DNA of 5,924 nt from Planctomycetaceae bacterium (GTDB lineage Bacteria > Planctomycetota > Planctomycetia > Pirellulales > Pirellulaceae). Made by a program: the position numbers and the translations under genes. Positions 1 to 5,924 of this stretch are shown here, one piece after another (position 1 is the stretch's first letter; every line of letters begins with the position of its first letter). The stretch is from contig SKVE01001016.1 of the NCBI GenBank assembly GCA_007129635.1, positions 1 to 5,924 of the forward strand. The letters are read 5' to 3'. Below the pieces are notes generated by a model that saw only the letters and a program-made list of their open reading frames with translations, made no database searches and was not told the origin of the DNA.

Positions 1-1638
1 CCGGCCCAGTTGTTCGGCGGTTTTACGATGGCAGGTGGACAACCGCGAAACATTCCCAAGCAGGCGATCATCGAGGAACTGGAGAAACAGTACGATGTGG
101 TGGAAATCGATGCCAACAACCCGATCGATACCGACAACGTCGATGTGATGATGGTCGTGCAACCCTCGTCGCTCAGTCCCGAAGAGTTTGACCATGTGCT
201 GGACGTGATCCGAGCCGGTCAGCCGAGCGTGGTGTTCGAGGACCCGCGTCCGGTGTTTCTGACGCTGGCGCCGCCTACCGGTGAAGTCAAGCAGGCTCCC
301 GGCGGCATGGGCGGCATGTTTGGTGGCGGCGGAGGACCCCAGCCCAAAGGCGATATCCAGCAACTGTGGAATCTGCTCGGTTTGCAAGTACCCGGCCAAA
401 CAGGCATGATGGGGCTGTTCGAACCGGATTTGGTCTGGCAGCGATTCAACCCTTATCCGAAACTGCAGATCCGTGGGATTCCCGACGAATGGGTTTTCGT
501 CCGCTCCGAAGCACAAGGAGACCATGAAAAGATCAGCAGCGAGTCTCCGATCACGCGCGGGTTGAACGAGATCTTCTTCCCGGTGCCGGGCGTGATTCAG
601 AAAGCCAGGGACAGTGAATTGAAGTTCGAAACGCTGGTCCAGACTGGTGCTCAGGCCGGGCTGATCTCCTACCGGGACTTTATGGAGAGCCAAGGGGATC
701 CTTACCAGATGCAATTGCATCGGGGCAGTCCCACCGGTCCTCAGATCCTGGCAGCTCGGATTCGCGGGACCCTGCCGCCTGCCGAGTTGTTTCCCGGTTT
801 CCGCGGGTCGTCGTCGACCCCCTCGACCTCGACCGAAACCGCCGTCTCGGCGGCGGACGAAGCGGCGACCGAGGCCGATCAGGACGTGGATCAGCTACCG
901 GAAGCGGCAGACGAAGGCCCGGCGGCAATGGCTGTCGATCCGGCCCCGGTCCCCGCACCGCCCGAAGCGCCCGAGATCGATGTGGTCTATATCACGGACA
1001 TCGATTTGCTGATGTCCGCATTCGTCCGCATCCGGGCTCGACCGGATGAAGACGAGGAGATCAAGTGGAACTTCGAGAACGTGACGTTCGTGCTGAACAT
1101 CATCGATGTCTTGTCGGGCGATGATCAATTCATCGAAATCCGCCGCCGCAAGCCGTACCACAGCACCTTGCAGATGGTCGAGCTGCAGACGCAGGCCGCT
1201 CAACGAGTCGAACACGACCAGGAGGTTCAGTTCCAGATCGGGTACGACGAAGCGTTACGGGCGGCAGAAGAAGAGAACCGCAAGGAAATCGAGAATTTCG
1301 AAAGACGACTGCAAGAGATGCAGGAGAAACAACGCCAGGCCGGCGGAGCGGGGATCCGGTTGGTCGACGTCCAAAAAGCGGCTCAGGATCTGGCCGAGGT
1401 CAGTCAGCGGCTGAGTCGTCGGTTGGATGTCCGCCGCGAGCAACTGCGCCGCGAACGGGACGATCAGATCGAATTGATCCGCCGCCAGACCGACCTGGAA
1501 ATCCTGAAAACCAAGAATCAATACAAGGTGCTGGCGGTCACGCTCCCGCCGATCCCACCGCTGCTGATCGGTTTTTTGGTCTTCGTGCGACGCCGTTTGC
1601 GCGAGCGCGAAGGAATCGCCCGATCACGGATGCGTTGA
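1..1638 (+). CDS. GldG-family ABC transporter auxiliary protein, 5' truncated
   Basis: This is the C-terminal part of a GldG-like protein (ABC_transp_aux type domain), an accessory subunit of an ABC-2-like transporter at the cytoplasmic membrane; substrate unknown. The frame is open to the window edge, and the TTG at 10 reads as an internal leucine in AQLFGGF, so the true start is upstream. Numbering from that codon: residues 14-90 resemble the GldG core (IIEELEKQYDVVEID, then VDVMMVVQPSSLSPEE and a FEDPRP turn). Residues 97-112 are a Gly/Met-rich insert. Residues 115-255 continue the domain. Residues 265-322 are a low-complexity Ser/Thr/Ala/Pro/acidic linker. Residues 323-390 carry the final core section (VVYITDIDLLMSAF, NVTFVLNIIDVLSGDD). 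Residues 395-505 are a long charged, probably coiled-coil helix. Residues 506-527 form a Pro-containing membrane segment followed by a basic tail. Planctomycete homologues often carry an N-terminal ABC-2 permease section in the same chain; whether this one does cannot be seen. It is probably co-transcribed with the DUF4340 gene downstream. Confidence 0.85.
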   Translation, partial: PAQLFGGFTMAGGQPRNIPKQAIIEELEKQYDVVEIDANNPIDTDNVDVMMVVQPSSLSPEEFDHVLDVIRAGQPSVVFEDPRPVFLTLAPPTGEVKQAPGGMGGMFGGGGGPQPKGDIQQLWNLLGLQVPGQTGMMGLFEPDLVWQRFNPYPKLQIRGIPDEWVFVRSEAQGDHEKISSESPITRGLNEIFFPVPGVIQKARDSELKFETLVQTGAQAGLISYRDFMESQGDPYQMQLHRGSPTGPQILAARIRGTLPPAELFPGFRGSSSTPSTSTETAVSAADEAATEADQDVDQLPEAADEGPAAMAVDPAPVPAPPEAPEIDVVYITDIDLLMSAFVRIRARPDEDEEIKWNFENVTFVLNIIDVLSGDDQFIEIRRRKPYHSTLQMVELQTQAAQRVEHDQEVQFQIGYDEALRAAEEENRKEIENFERRLQEMQEKQRQAGGAGIRLVDVQKAAQDLAEVSQRLSRRLDVRREQLRRERDDQIELIRRQTDLEILKTKNQYKVLAVTLPPIPPLLIGFLVFVRRRLREREGIARSRMR

Positions 1639-1689
1639 GTGCAATGCGTCGGTTATGCGAGCGGATCTGCGTGATCCATCACAGGCTAC

Positions 1690-1695
1690 GGAGGA
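1690..1695 (+). promoter_or_regulatory. Shine-Dalgarno of the DUF4340 gene
   Basis: GGAGGA lies eight bases before the ATG at 1704, which is near-ideal spacing and decides this start. A second GAGG at 1699-1702 is too close to the start codon to serve. Such a strong site within a 65-base gap suggests independent, efficient translation of the second gene on a shared transcript. Confidence 0.8.
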
Positions 1696-1703
1696 ATTGA
1701 GGA

Positions 1704-3353
1704 ATGACAGAAGGCGTCAAGACATTGGTCTACGTAGGGGTCGCTCTATTGGTCGCCATCATGGCGTTCGTCTCGCGACCACGCCAGATCGAGGTCGCGT
1801 TGGACGAAAAGATCGGCAACCCGCTGTTCGAAAACTTTGAAGATGCCAGTCAGGCGGCCAGCATGGAATTCGTGCGTTACGATTCCGAGATGGGCGAACT
1901 GCGGAACTTCCGAGTCGCCCGGGATCGCCAATCGGGCGCGTGGACGATCCCTTCCAATGCGGGTTACCCGGCGGACGCCGAACAACGCATGCGGGACGCG
2001 GCGCTGATGCTGGTCGATTTGCGAGTGCTGGGAATCGCCTCACAGCTTCCCGGCGATCACGCCTTCTTCGGCGTTCTGGAACCCGATCGGGAACGGTTGC
2101 GACTGGGCGACGACGGCGTCGGCCAACTGTTGACGTTCGAGGATGCAAAAGAGCAGACGCTGGCCGGGGTGATCATCGGGAAAACGGTTCGCGGTGATGA
2201 AGAACAGCGGTATGTCCGCATCCGCGGACAGGATGTCGTCTACGTCGTCCGGATCGATCCCAGCCAGCTTTCGACCCGCTTCCAAGACTGGATCGAACAA
2301 GACCTGCTGCAACTGACCTCGTGGGATATCGAAGATGTCACCGTGATGAATTATGCGGTCGAACGCGATCTGAACCGCGCGGCACTGGTCCGCGATTTTG
2401 ATTTTACGGCACGCTTCGAAGATAACGAGTGGGAGCTGGTCGAGCTGACGAGACACCACGACGGCAAGCCGAAAACCGTGACTCAGTTGCCTGCGGACGA
2501 AGAACTGAATAAGGAAAACCTGGATGCGTTGAAGACCGCCGTCGACGGCCTGAAAATCGTCGATGTGTTCCGCAAACCGCGAGGACTGGGACGTGACCTG
2601 AAAGCGGGGGCCGCCTTCTTGAAAGACGATGCCAGTGTCAAAGACCTGCAAGCCCGCGGCTTCTACCCCTATGGATCAGGAGAAACGGCCGAACTGTTCA
2701 GCGCCAATGGCGAAGTCCATGTCGGCATGAAAGACGGAGTCCAGTACGTCCTGCGATTCGGCGAGACCGTGGCCGCCACCGGCGACGAGCCCACCGAAGG
2801 TCGCAATCGGTACCTGTTCGTGACGGCTCGAGTCGATATGGACAAGTTCCCGCAGCCGGAACTGGAAGCCGTGCCCGAACTGCCCACAGCAGCTCAGGAA
2901 GAAGAAAGCGGCGAGGATTCCGAGCAAGCGGACGAAGAGGATGCGGACCCGCAGCCGGCCGATTCCGAGGAGGAAACGGCGGAAGAGGCCGAATCCGAAG
3001 AGGCCGAAGAGGCCGAAGAGGAGCAAGTCGAGGCGGATCGCGAAGCGGCCGAAGCGGCCATCCTGCAGGAAAGGGAACGCATCAATAAAGAAAACCAACG
3101 CAAGCTGGATGGCTGGAACGAACGAATCCAAAATGCCAAAGAACGCGTGGCCGAATTGAATACCCGATTCGGCGACTGGTACTATGTCGTCTCCGAAGAC
3201 CAGCACGAAAAGATCCGGCTGCCGTTGAACTCGCTGATCCGGAAAAAAGACACCAGCGAAGAGGCTGATGGTCCAACCGATCTGCTGCCCGACGATGATG
3301 GCGAAGGCATCGAGGCGTTTCGCAGTCTGCAGGAACAGGGATTGCAGCCGTAA
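1704..3353 (+). CDS. DUF4340 domain-containing membrane-anchored protein
   Basis: This complete 549-residue protein is of the DUF4340 type, a family repeatedly found next to GldG-type transport genes; its biochemical role is unknown. An uncleaved membrane anchor is visible at residues 8-24 (LVYVGVALLVAIMAFVS), followed by a basic RPRQ, so the rest should lie outside the cytoplasm. Residues 30-250 match the DUF4340 pattern: a strand-rich segment with FRVARDRQSGAWTIPS, the GVIIGKTVRGDEEQRYVRI strand pair, then VVYVVRID and a WIEQDLLQL helix. A second similar section follows at 270-385 (FYPYGSGETAELFS, VQYVLRFGE). Residues 398-450 are a very acidic Glu/Ala tract with short repeats, followed by a charged helix at 450-487. 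After this interruption the fold seems to resume (FGDWYYVVSED, residues 489-499, and a helix to 513), ending in a short acidic tail. The start is supported by the Shine-Dalgarno at 1690. It is likely the last gene of its operon, because the next gene is convergent. Confidence 0.82.
   Translation: MTEGVKTLVYVGVALLVAIMAFVSRPRQIEVALDEKIGNPLFENFEDASQAASMEFVRYDSEMGELRNFRVARDRQSGAWTIPSNAGYPADAEQRMRDAALMLVDLRVLGIASQLPGDHAFFGVLEPDRERLRLGDDGVGQLLTFEDAKEQTLAGVIIGKTVRGDEEQRYVRIRGQDVVYVVRIDPSQLSTRFQDWIEQDLLQLTSWDIEDVTVMNYAVERDLNRAALVRDFDFTARFEDNEWELVELTRHHDGKPKTVTQLPADEELNKENLDALKTAVDGLKIVDVFRKPRGLGRDLKAGAAFLKDDASVKDLQARGFYPYGSGETAELFSANGEVHVGMKDGVQYVLRFGETVAATGDEPTEGRNRYLFVTARVDMDKFPQPELEAVPELPTAAQEEESGEDSEQADEEDADPQPADSEEETAEEAESEEAEEAEEEQVEADREAAEAAILQERERINKENQRKLDGWNERIQNAKERVAELNTRFGDWYYVVSEDQHEKIRLPLNSLIRKKDTSEEADGPTDLLPDDDGEGIEAFRSLQEQGLQP
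2982..3023 (+). repeat. short in-frame GAAGAGGCC repeats
   Basis: Three copies of GAAGAGGCC (Glu-Glu-Ala) start at 2982, 2997 and 3006, and an imperfect copy (GAAGAGGAG) starts at 3015. The last three are directly adjacent and the first is separated by six bases. They encode part of the acidic tract of the DUF4340 protein. All units are multiples of three, so changes in copy number would alter length without breaking the frame. Confidence 0.75.
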
Positions 3354-3418
3354 GCACCCGGCCAGGTATCGCTTGGTGGAATCGGCGGAAGGGGTCGGGA
3401 GTCGTTTTCGTTGCAGTT

Positions 3419-3432
3419 CACGATTTATCGTG
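3419..3432. terminator. weak hairpin between convergent genes
   Basis: CACGAT-TT-ATCGTG is a perfect inverted repeat, realistically a five-base-pair stem with a four-base loop, in the 108-base gap between two genes that converge. Its position suits a bidirectional terminator. However, the stem is short and no T-run follows on either strand, so intrinsic termination here is only a possibility. Nothing else is recognisable in the gap. Confidence 0.25.
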
Positions 3433-3461
3433 TTCGCGTTGCGGGGGAAGGTCGGTGCGGG

Positions 3462-5411
3462 CTATTCAACAGCCACGATGCAGTCGAACCAGGGTCCGTA
3501 ACGGTGGTCGTCCAATGTGGTATCGAACACCACGGTGCGGACCCCCGGCGTCAGATCGGCGGGGGCTTCGATGTGAAACGTTCGCTCGACGACACTGGCC
3601 GCCGGTGTCTGGCCCTCCAGTATCTGCGGCTGGACGATCAGTCCCTCCGGTGCGAGCAACTCGATGCGGTATCGCTGCGGACGATCCAGAAAGTTGCGTA
3701 CGTGAAGCGTCACTTCCGCCGTGCCGCCAGGCTGCAGTTTCACTCGATACGGATCGGCTCGAACCCAATACGGATCGAACTGATAGCGGTAGTCGGGCTC
3801 GGCGCTGACCGCCCGATACGCCTCACGGATCGCCAGCGACCAGCGATAGTAACGCTCGATCAATTCGGCCGGCTGATCCATCACGAACGAATGCCCGCCC
3901 ATGATCAAGTCGGGCTGTAATCGCCGCAGGTACTCGGCGGCGTAAAGGTAACCTTCTTCCAGGATGGCACTGTTGCGAGCCACCAGCGCCTCGTGCCCGT
4001 CCTGTTGGGGATCTGCCGGATTGGCGAAGATATTGTCGCCCGTGAAGACCACCAAACGGCCATCGATCCGGCCGTGGATGGCACAAGCGAACTCGGTTTG
4101 ACCGGGCATCCAGTCGACGGTCAGCTCGTAGCCCTCCCACGTAAACCGCTCGCCGCAGGTGAAATGCCGGTCGAACTTGATCGGTTCCAGATCGCGGCGG
4201 TACGTCCAGGGAGTGGCCGTATATTCGAATCGCTCGGGTTGCTCGATGATCTCGGCAACTCGGTCCAGCGTCCACAATTCCGCACCCCAACGCTCCCGCA
4301 CGTGAGTCGCACCCAAGACATGATCGCCGTGCATGTGGGTGATCAGGACCGCATCGACGCCTGTCAGTCCCAAACGCTCCTGCATCTGCTCCAGCGTTGC
4401 ATCGATGGTCGCCGGGTCCAATCCACAATCGATCATCAGTGCCCGGCCGCTGTCGGCCAGCAGGAAAATGGGGTTGGGCGAGTGGCTTGGGCCCTTGAAC
4501 TTCAGCAAGCTCGGCGTCGTCTGCCACAGGTGCGGTACCTTGCTGGGACGCGACACCAGGTCCTGATCGGCGGCGGCGAACGTGCCGATGGCGTAACCGC
4601 GTACGTATATCCGAGCCAGGTGGCGGAGCTTTTCCTGATAATCGTGTAATTGCGCGACCGGATCGCGGATGACCGGCCCCTGCGAGGGCAGCAACAGCAC
4701 CGGCTCGAAGCTCGTCAGCAAACTGACGGACTCGATCAGCGTGTATAAGCCCTTTCCAAACCCATAATCCCACTCGGTGTCGAACCAATTGCGCATGACA
4801 GCACCGTCCAGCATCACGCTGCCGCTGAGCGCCAGCCACCCGTCCTGGATTCGCAGCAGGTACGACATGCCGCCCGGGCTGGTGCCGGCGGTCTGCAGGC
4901 ACCAGAACTCGTGTCCTCGCCACATAAACGTGTCCATGGTCTTGAACGTCCGGTCGACGCTGACCGGTTGGATCGGGGGGCGAACGTAGCTGGCGCCGTG
5001 CACGGTGAACGCATCGCCCAACGCGGGCCGCATTTTTCGGAAATCCATCGGCCTTTCTAACAACGCCCGCTCGCGTTCCGGGGCGGCGATCCGAGCCTGC
5101 CAGCCGTCCAGCTTCCGGTAGCCCAGCGAGTTTTCCCGATGGTGATCCGTCAGCAGCACCCACTCCAAGTGCACGATCCCCAACTCGTTCAGATGCTGCA
5201 GCACCGAGCCATCGCCAAGGTTCACCAGGATGGCCGCATCCCCCTCGCGCAACACATACACATTGACCGCGTCATGCCAACGAAACACTTCCAGCGTCCC
5301 GTCCGCGACCACCCGCTCGAAACCCGCCGGCGCCGCGCCCAGTGCCAGCTTGGAAAAACAAAGGCCGAAGACCACCAGCCACGACAATGAAGAGCATCGC
5401 AGACGTTTCAT
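3462..5411 (-). CDS. exported tandem MBL-fold metallohydrolase with degenerate first domain
   Basis: This 649-residue protein has four parts. Residues 1-26 are a Sec signal peptide: basic MKRLR, a hydrophobic core, then ALGA before the likely cleavage site. Residues 30-260 look like an MBL fold with eroded motifs: LLTDHHREN (87-95) where HxHxDH is expected, AGTSPGGMSYL for the PGHTPGS strand, SGSVMLDG for the FTGD strand, and LPSQGPVI for the last His motif. Residues 300-530 are a second MBL domain with intact H359, H361, D363 and H364 (ITHMHGDHVLG), MIDCG at 326-330, TGDN at 457-460 (D459) and GGHSF with H507. Its third-ligand motif reads MPGQTEF rather than PGHT. Residues 552-649 are a beta-rich, NEW3- or Ig-like domain (PGGTAEVTLHVRNF). 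It is probably a metal-dependent hydrolase outside the cytoplasm; the substrate cannot be named, and lactonase, sulfatase-like and beta-lactamase roles are all open. An AGGGA eight bases before the ATG supports the start. It appears to be a single-gene unit. Confidence 0.88.
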   Translation of the reverse strand: MKRLRCSSLSWLVVFGLCFSKLALGAAPAGFERVVADGTLEVFRWHDAVNVYVLREGDAAILVNLGDGSVLQHLNELGIVHLEWVLLTDHHRENSLGYRKLDGWQARIAAPERERALLERPMDFRKMRPALGDAFTVHGASYVRPPIQPVSVDRTFKTMDTFMWRGHEFWCLQTAGTSPGGMSYLLRIQDGWLALSGSVMLDGAVMRNWFDTEWDYGFGKGLYTLIESVSLLTSFEPVLLLPSQGPVIRDPVAQLHDYQEKLRHLARIYVRGYAIGTFAAADQDLVSRPSKVPHLWQTTPSLLKFKGPSHSPNPIFLLADSGRALMIDCGLDPATIDATLEQMQERLGLTGVDAVLITHMHGDHVLGATHVRERWGAELWTLDRVAEIIEQPERFEYTATPWTYRRDLEPIKFDRHFTCGERFTWEGYELTVDWMPGQTEFACAIHGRIDGRLVVFTGDNIFANPADPQQDGHEALVARNSAILEEGYLYAAEYLRRLQPDLIMGGHSFVMDQPAELIERYYRWSLAIREAYRAVSAEPDYRYQFDPYWVRADPYRVKLQPGGTAEVTLHVRNFLDRPQRYRIELLAPEGLIVQPQILEGQTPAASVVERTFHIEAPADLTPGVRTVVFDTTLDDHRYGPWFDCIVAVE

Positions 5412-5419
5412 ACACTGGG

Positions 5420-5424
5420 TCCCT
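5420..5424 (-). promoter_or_regulatory. probable Shine-Dalgarno of the MBL-fold gene
   Basis: On the minus strand AGGGA lies eight bases upstream of the ATG at 5411-5409. It fits a start that directly precedes a well-formed signal peptide, so the start is well supported even though the site is only moderately strong. Confidence 0.5.
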
Positions 5425-5474
5425 GAGGTGAAAGCACTTGGTATGCGGATCGATGTTCAGGTGGACGGTGCCTC

Positions 5475-5517
5475 GGTCGGGCATCTTTCGCGTCCGACCT
5501 GTCGAACATGTCCGACC
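5475..5517. repeat. overlapping direct and inverted repeats, possible operator
   Basis: GGTCGGGCAT at 5475-5484 is complementary to ATGTCCGACC at 5508-5517 over ten positions, nine Watson-Crick and one G-T, around a 23-base loop. A second CCGACC at 5494-5499 can pair with the same GGTCGG, so the two hairpins exclude each other. The right arm also belongs to a nine-base direct repeat, GTCCGACCT / GTCGAACAT / GTCCGACCC, from 5492 to 5518. It lies 64-106 bases upstream of the MBL start codon. This could be a regulator binding site or a leader structure; that role is inference. Confidence 0.4.
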
Positions 5518-5720
5518 CGATCGGTTTTCGCCACGTCTGCCACCGTTTTACCACAACCAGGCACCAGCGGAAACAACGCGGTGCTTGCCCAGAGCCTTGT
5601 CGGTCGATTCGTTGCACGGTCAGCCGCAAGGTGAGGGCGGCGAAGGGTGCGCGGCGACCCATTACAGCAGGGTCGTCTACCGACGGATGTCAAATGGCGG
5701 AATCGCCGTCTGAGAGAAAC

Positions 5721-5924
5721 ATGTCCGGCGGCTGCTACGCCGCCTGTTTTGGCCGATACTGCTTGCGCCGATCGCCTTTGCGGTGGCGCGCTTTCAGGCC
5801 GAGTCGGCCGGTCTGATCAGCACCTTTGCCGGCTCGATGCTGATGCTCGTGGCGCTGATCCATACCTTGTTGGCCGTCGCCTGGCTCAGCGCTCATTGGC
5901 TCAACCGCGAGGACCATTCTCGGC
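5721..5924 (+). CDS. N-terminus of an unrecognised membrane protein, start out of frame
   Basis: From 5726 to the window end one frame reads as a typical membrane protein: RRLLRRLFWPILLAPIAF, a short linker (ARFQAESAG), then a second hydrophobic stretch (LISTFAGSMLMLVALIHTLL, continuing through AVAWL) ending in NREDHSR. About 80 percent of codons end in G or C, as expected for this genome. The frame has a TGA at 5711 and no ATG, GTG or TTG before the first hydrophobic segment; the first GTG is at 5783, inside it. A plausible ATG at 5721, with purine-rich GAGAGA before it, and another at 5694 lie in a different frame. One extra base near 5724-5726 would give MSRRLLRRLFWPILL, an ordinary basic N-terminus before a membrane helix. 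The gene may therefore carry a one-base deletion or sequence error, or use a non-standard start such as CTG 5732. The family is not recognised and the 3' end lies outside the window. Confidence 0.6.

Larger units (their letters stand above)
5412..5720. promoter_or_regulatory. divergent intergenic region with repeat cluster
   Basis: This stretch of about 300 bases separates the minus-strand MBL gene from the plus-strand membrane-protein gene, so promoters for both should lie here. I see no convincing -35/-10 pair on either strand. The open frames across it give arginine-, proline- and cysteine-rich translations without recognisable domains and look non-coding. The only clear structure is the set of direct and inverted repeats at 5475-5517. 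No tRNA, small RNA or insertion-sequence end is evident. Confidence 0.45.

Noticed and set aside
10..12. TTG at position 10 as the start of the GldG-type gene
   Set aside because: The frame is open to the window edge and the surrounding residues (AQLFGGF) continue a conserved part of the protein, so this is an internal codon.
1663..1682. GGATC-TGCGT-GATCC and GTGAT-CC-ATCAC inverted repeats in the gap between the GldG and DUF4340 genes
   Set aside because: The stems are only five bases, overlap each other, and are not followed by a T-run. They are too weak to call a terminator or attenuator between two genes that appear co-transcribed.
2040..2651. Minus-strand open frame of 203 codons antisense to the DUF4340 gene
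   Set aside because: The translation mirrors the sense gene's codon pattern and shows no family features, while the sense frame has a strong Shine-Dalgarno and a recognisable domain.
3993..4649. Plus-strand open frame of 218 codons antisense to the MBL gene
   Set aside because: It lies entirely opposite conserved MBL motifs, has no ribosome binding site I can see and no domain signature; best explained as an antisense shadow.
3823..5163. Long minus-strand open frame of 446 codons inside the MBL gene
   Set aside because: It overlaps the MBL gene on the same strand in another frame. Its translation is Arg/Gly/Ala-rich with no recognisable motif, which is the usual shadow of a GC-rich gene.
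5457..5693. Minus-strand open frame in the divergent intergenic region, with a GCGKT string
   Set aside because: GCGKT resembles a P-loop fragment, but the surrounding residues are Arg/Pro-rich, no Walker-type strand context is present, and no ribosome binding site is evident.

Overview
The window looks like chromosomal DNA from a planctomycete, most likely a Pirellulaceae-type lineage. The evidence is the GC-rich codon use, the pairing of a GldG-type auxiliary ABC transport protein with a DUF4340 protein, and a large exported double metallo-beta-lactamase-fold protein. This assignment rests on gene content and recognised family resemblance only. There is no rRNA or other marker gene here.

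Layout: (1) Positions 1-1638 (+) hold the 3' part of a GldG-family gene whose beginning lies outside the window. (2) After 65 bases and a strong Shine-Dalgarno comes a complete DUF4340 gene (1704-3353, +). The two form the end of an operon that probably starts upstream with the ATPase and permease of an ABC-2-like exporter. (3) A 108-base convergent gap (3354-3461) contains only a weak hairpin. (4) Positions 3462-5411 (-) encode an exported 649-residue protein with two tandem MBL-fold domains and a C-terminal beta-rich domain. The first MBL domain has lost nearly all of its metal-binding motif. (5) A divergent intergenic stretch of about 300 bases (5412-5720) contains a 9-base direct repeat and overlapping inverted repeats. 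(6) From about 5721 to the window end there is the start of a membrane-protein gene on the + strand. It has no usable start codon in its own frame, because the plausible ATG lies in a different frame, one base out of register.

The GldG and DUF4340 proteins are both predicted to be membrane-anchored with large soluble parts. By analogy with GldG of Bacteroidota they would act with an ABC transporter at the cytoplasmic membrane, substrate unknown. The MBL-fold protein is probably periplasmic, or in the corresponding planctomycete compartment, and appears to be transcribed on its own. I do not see a clearly new multi-gene system. The points most worth checking are the pseudo-enzyme/enzyme architecture of the MBL protein, the out-of-frame start of the last gene, and the repeat cluster in the divergent promoter region.
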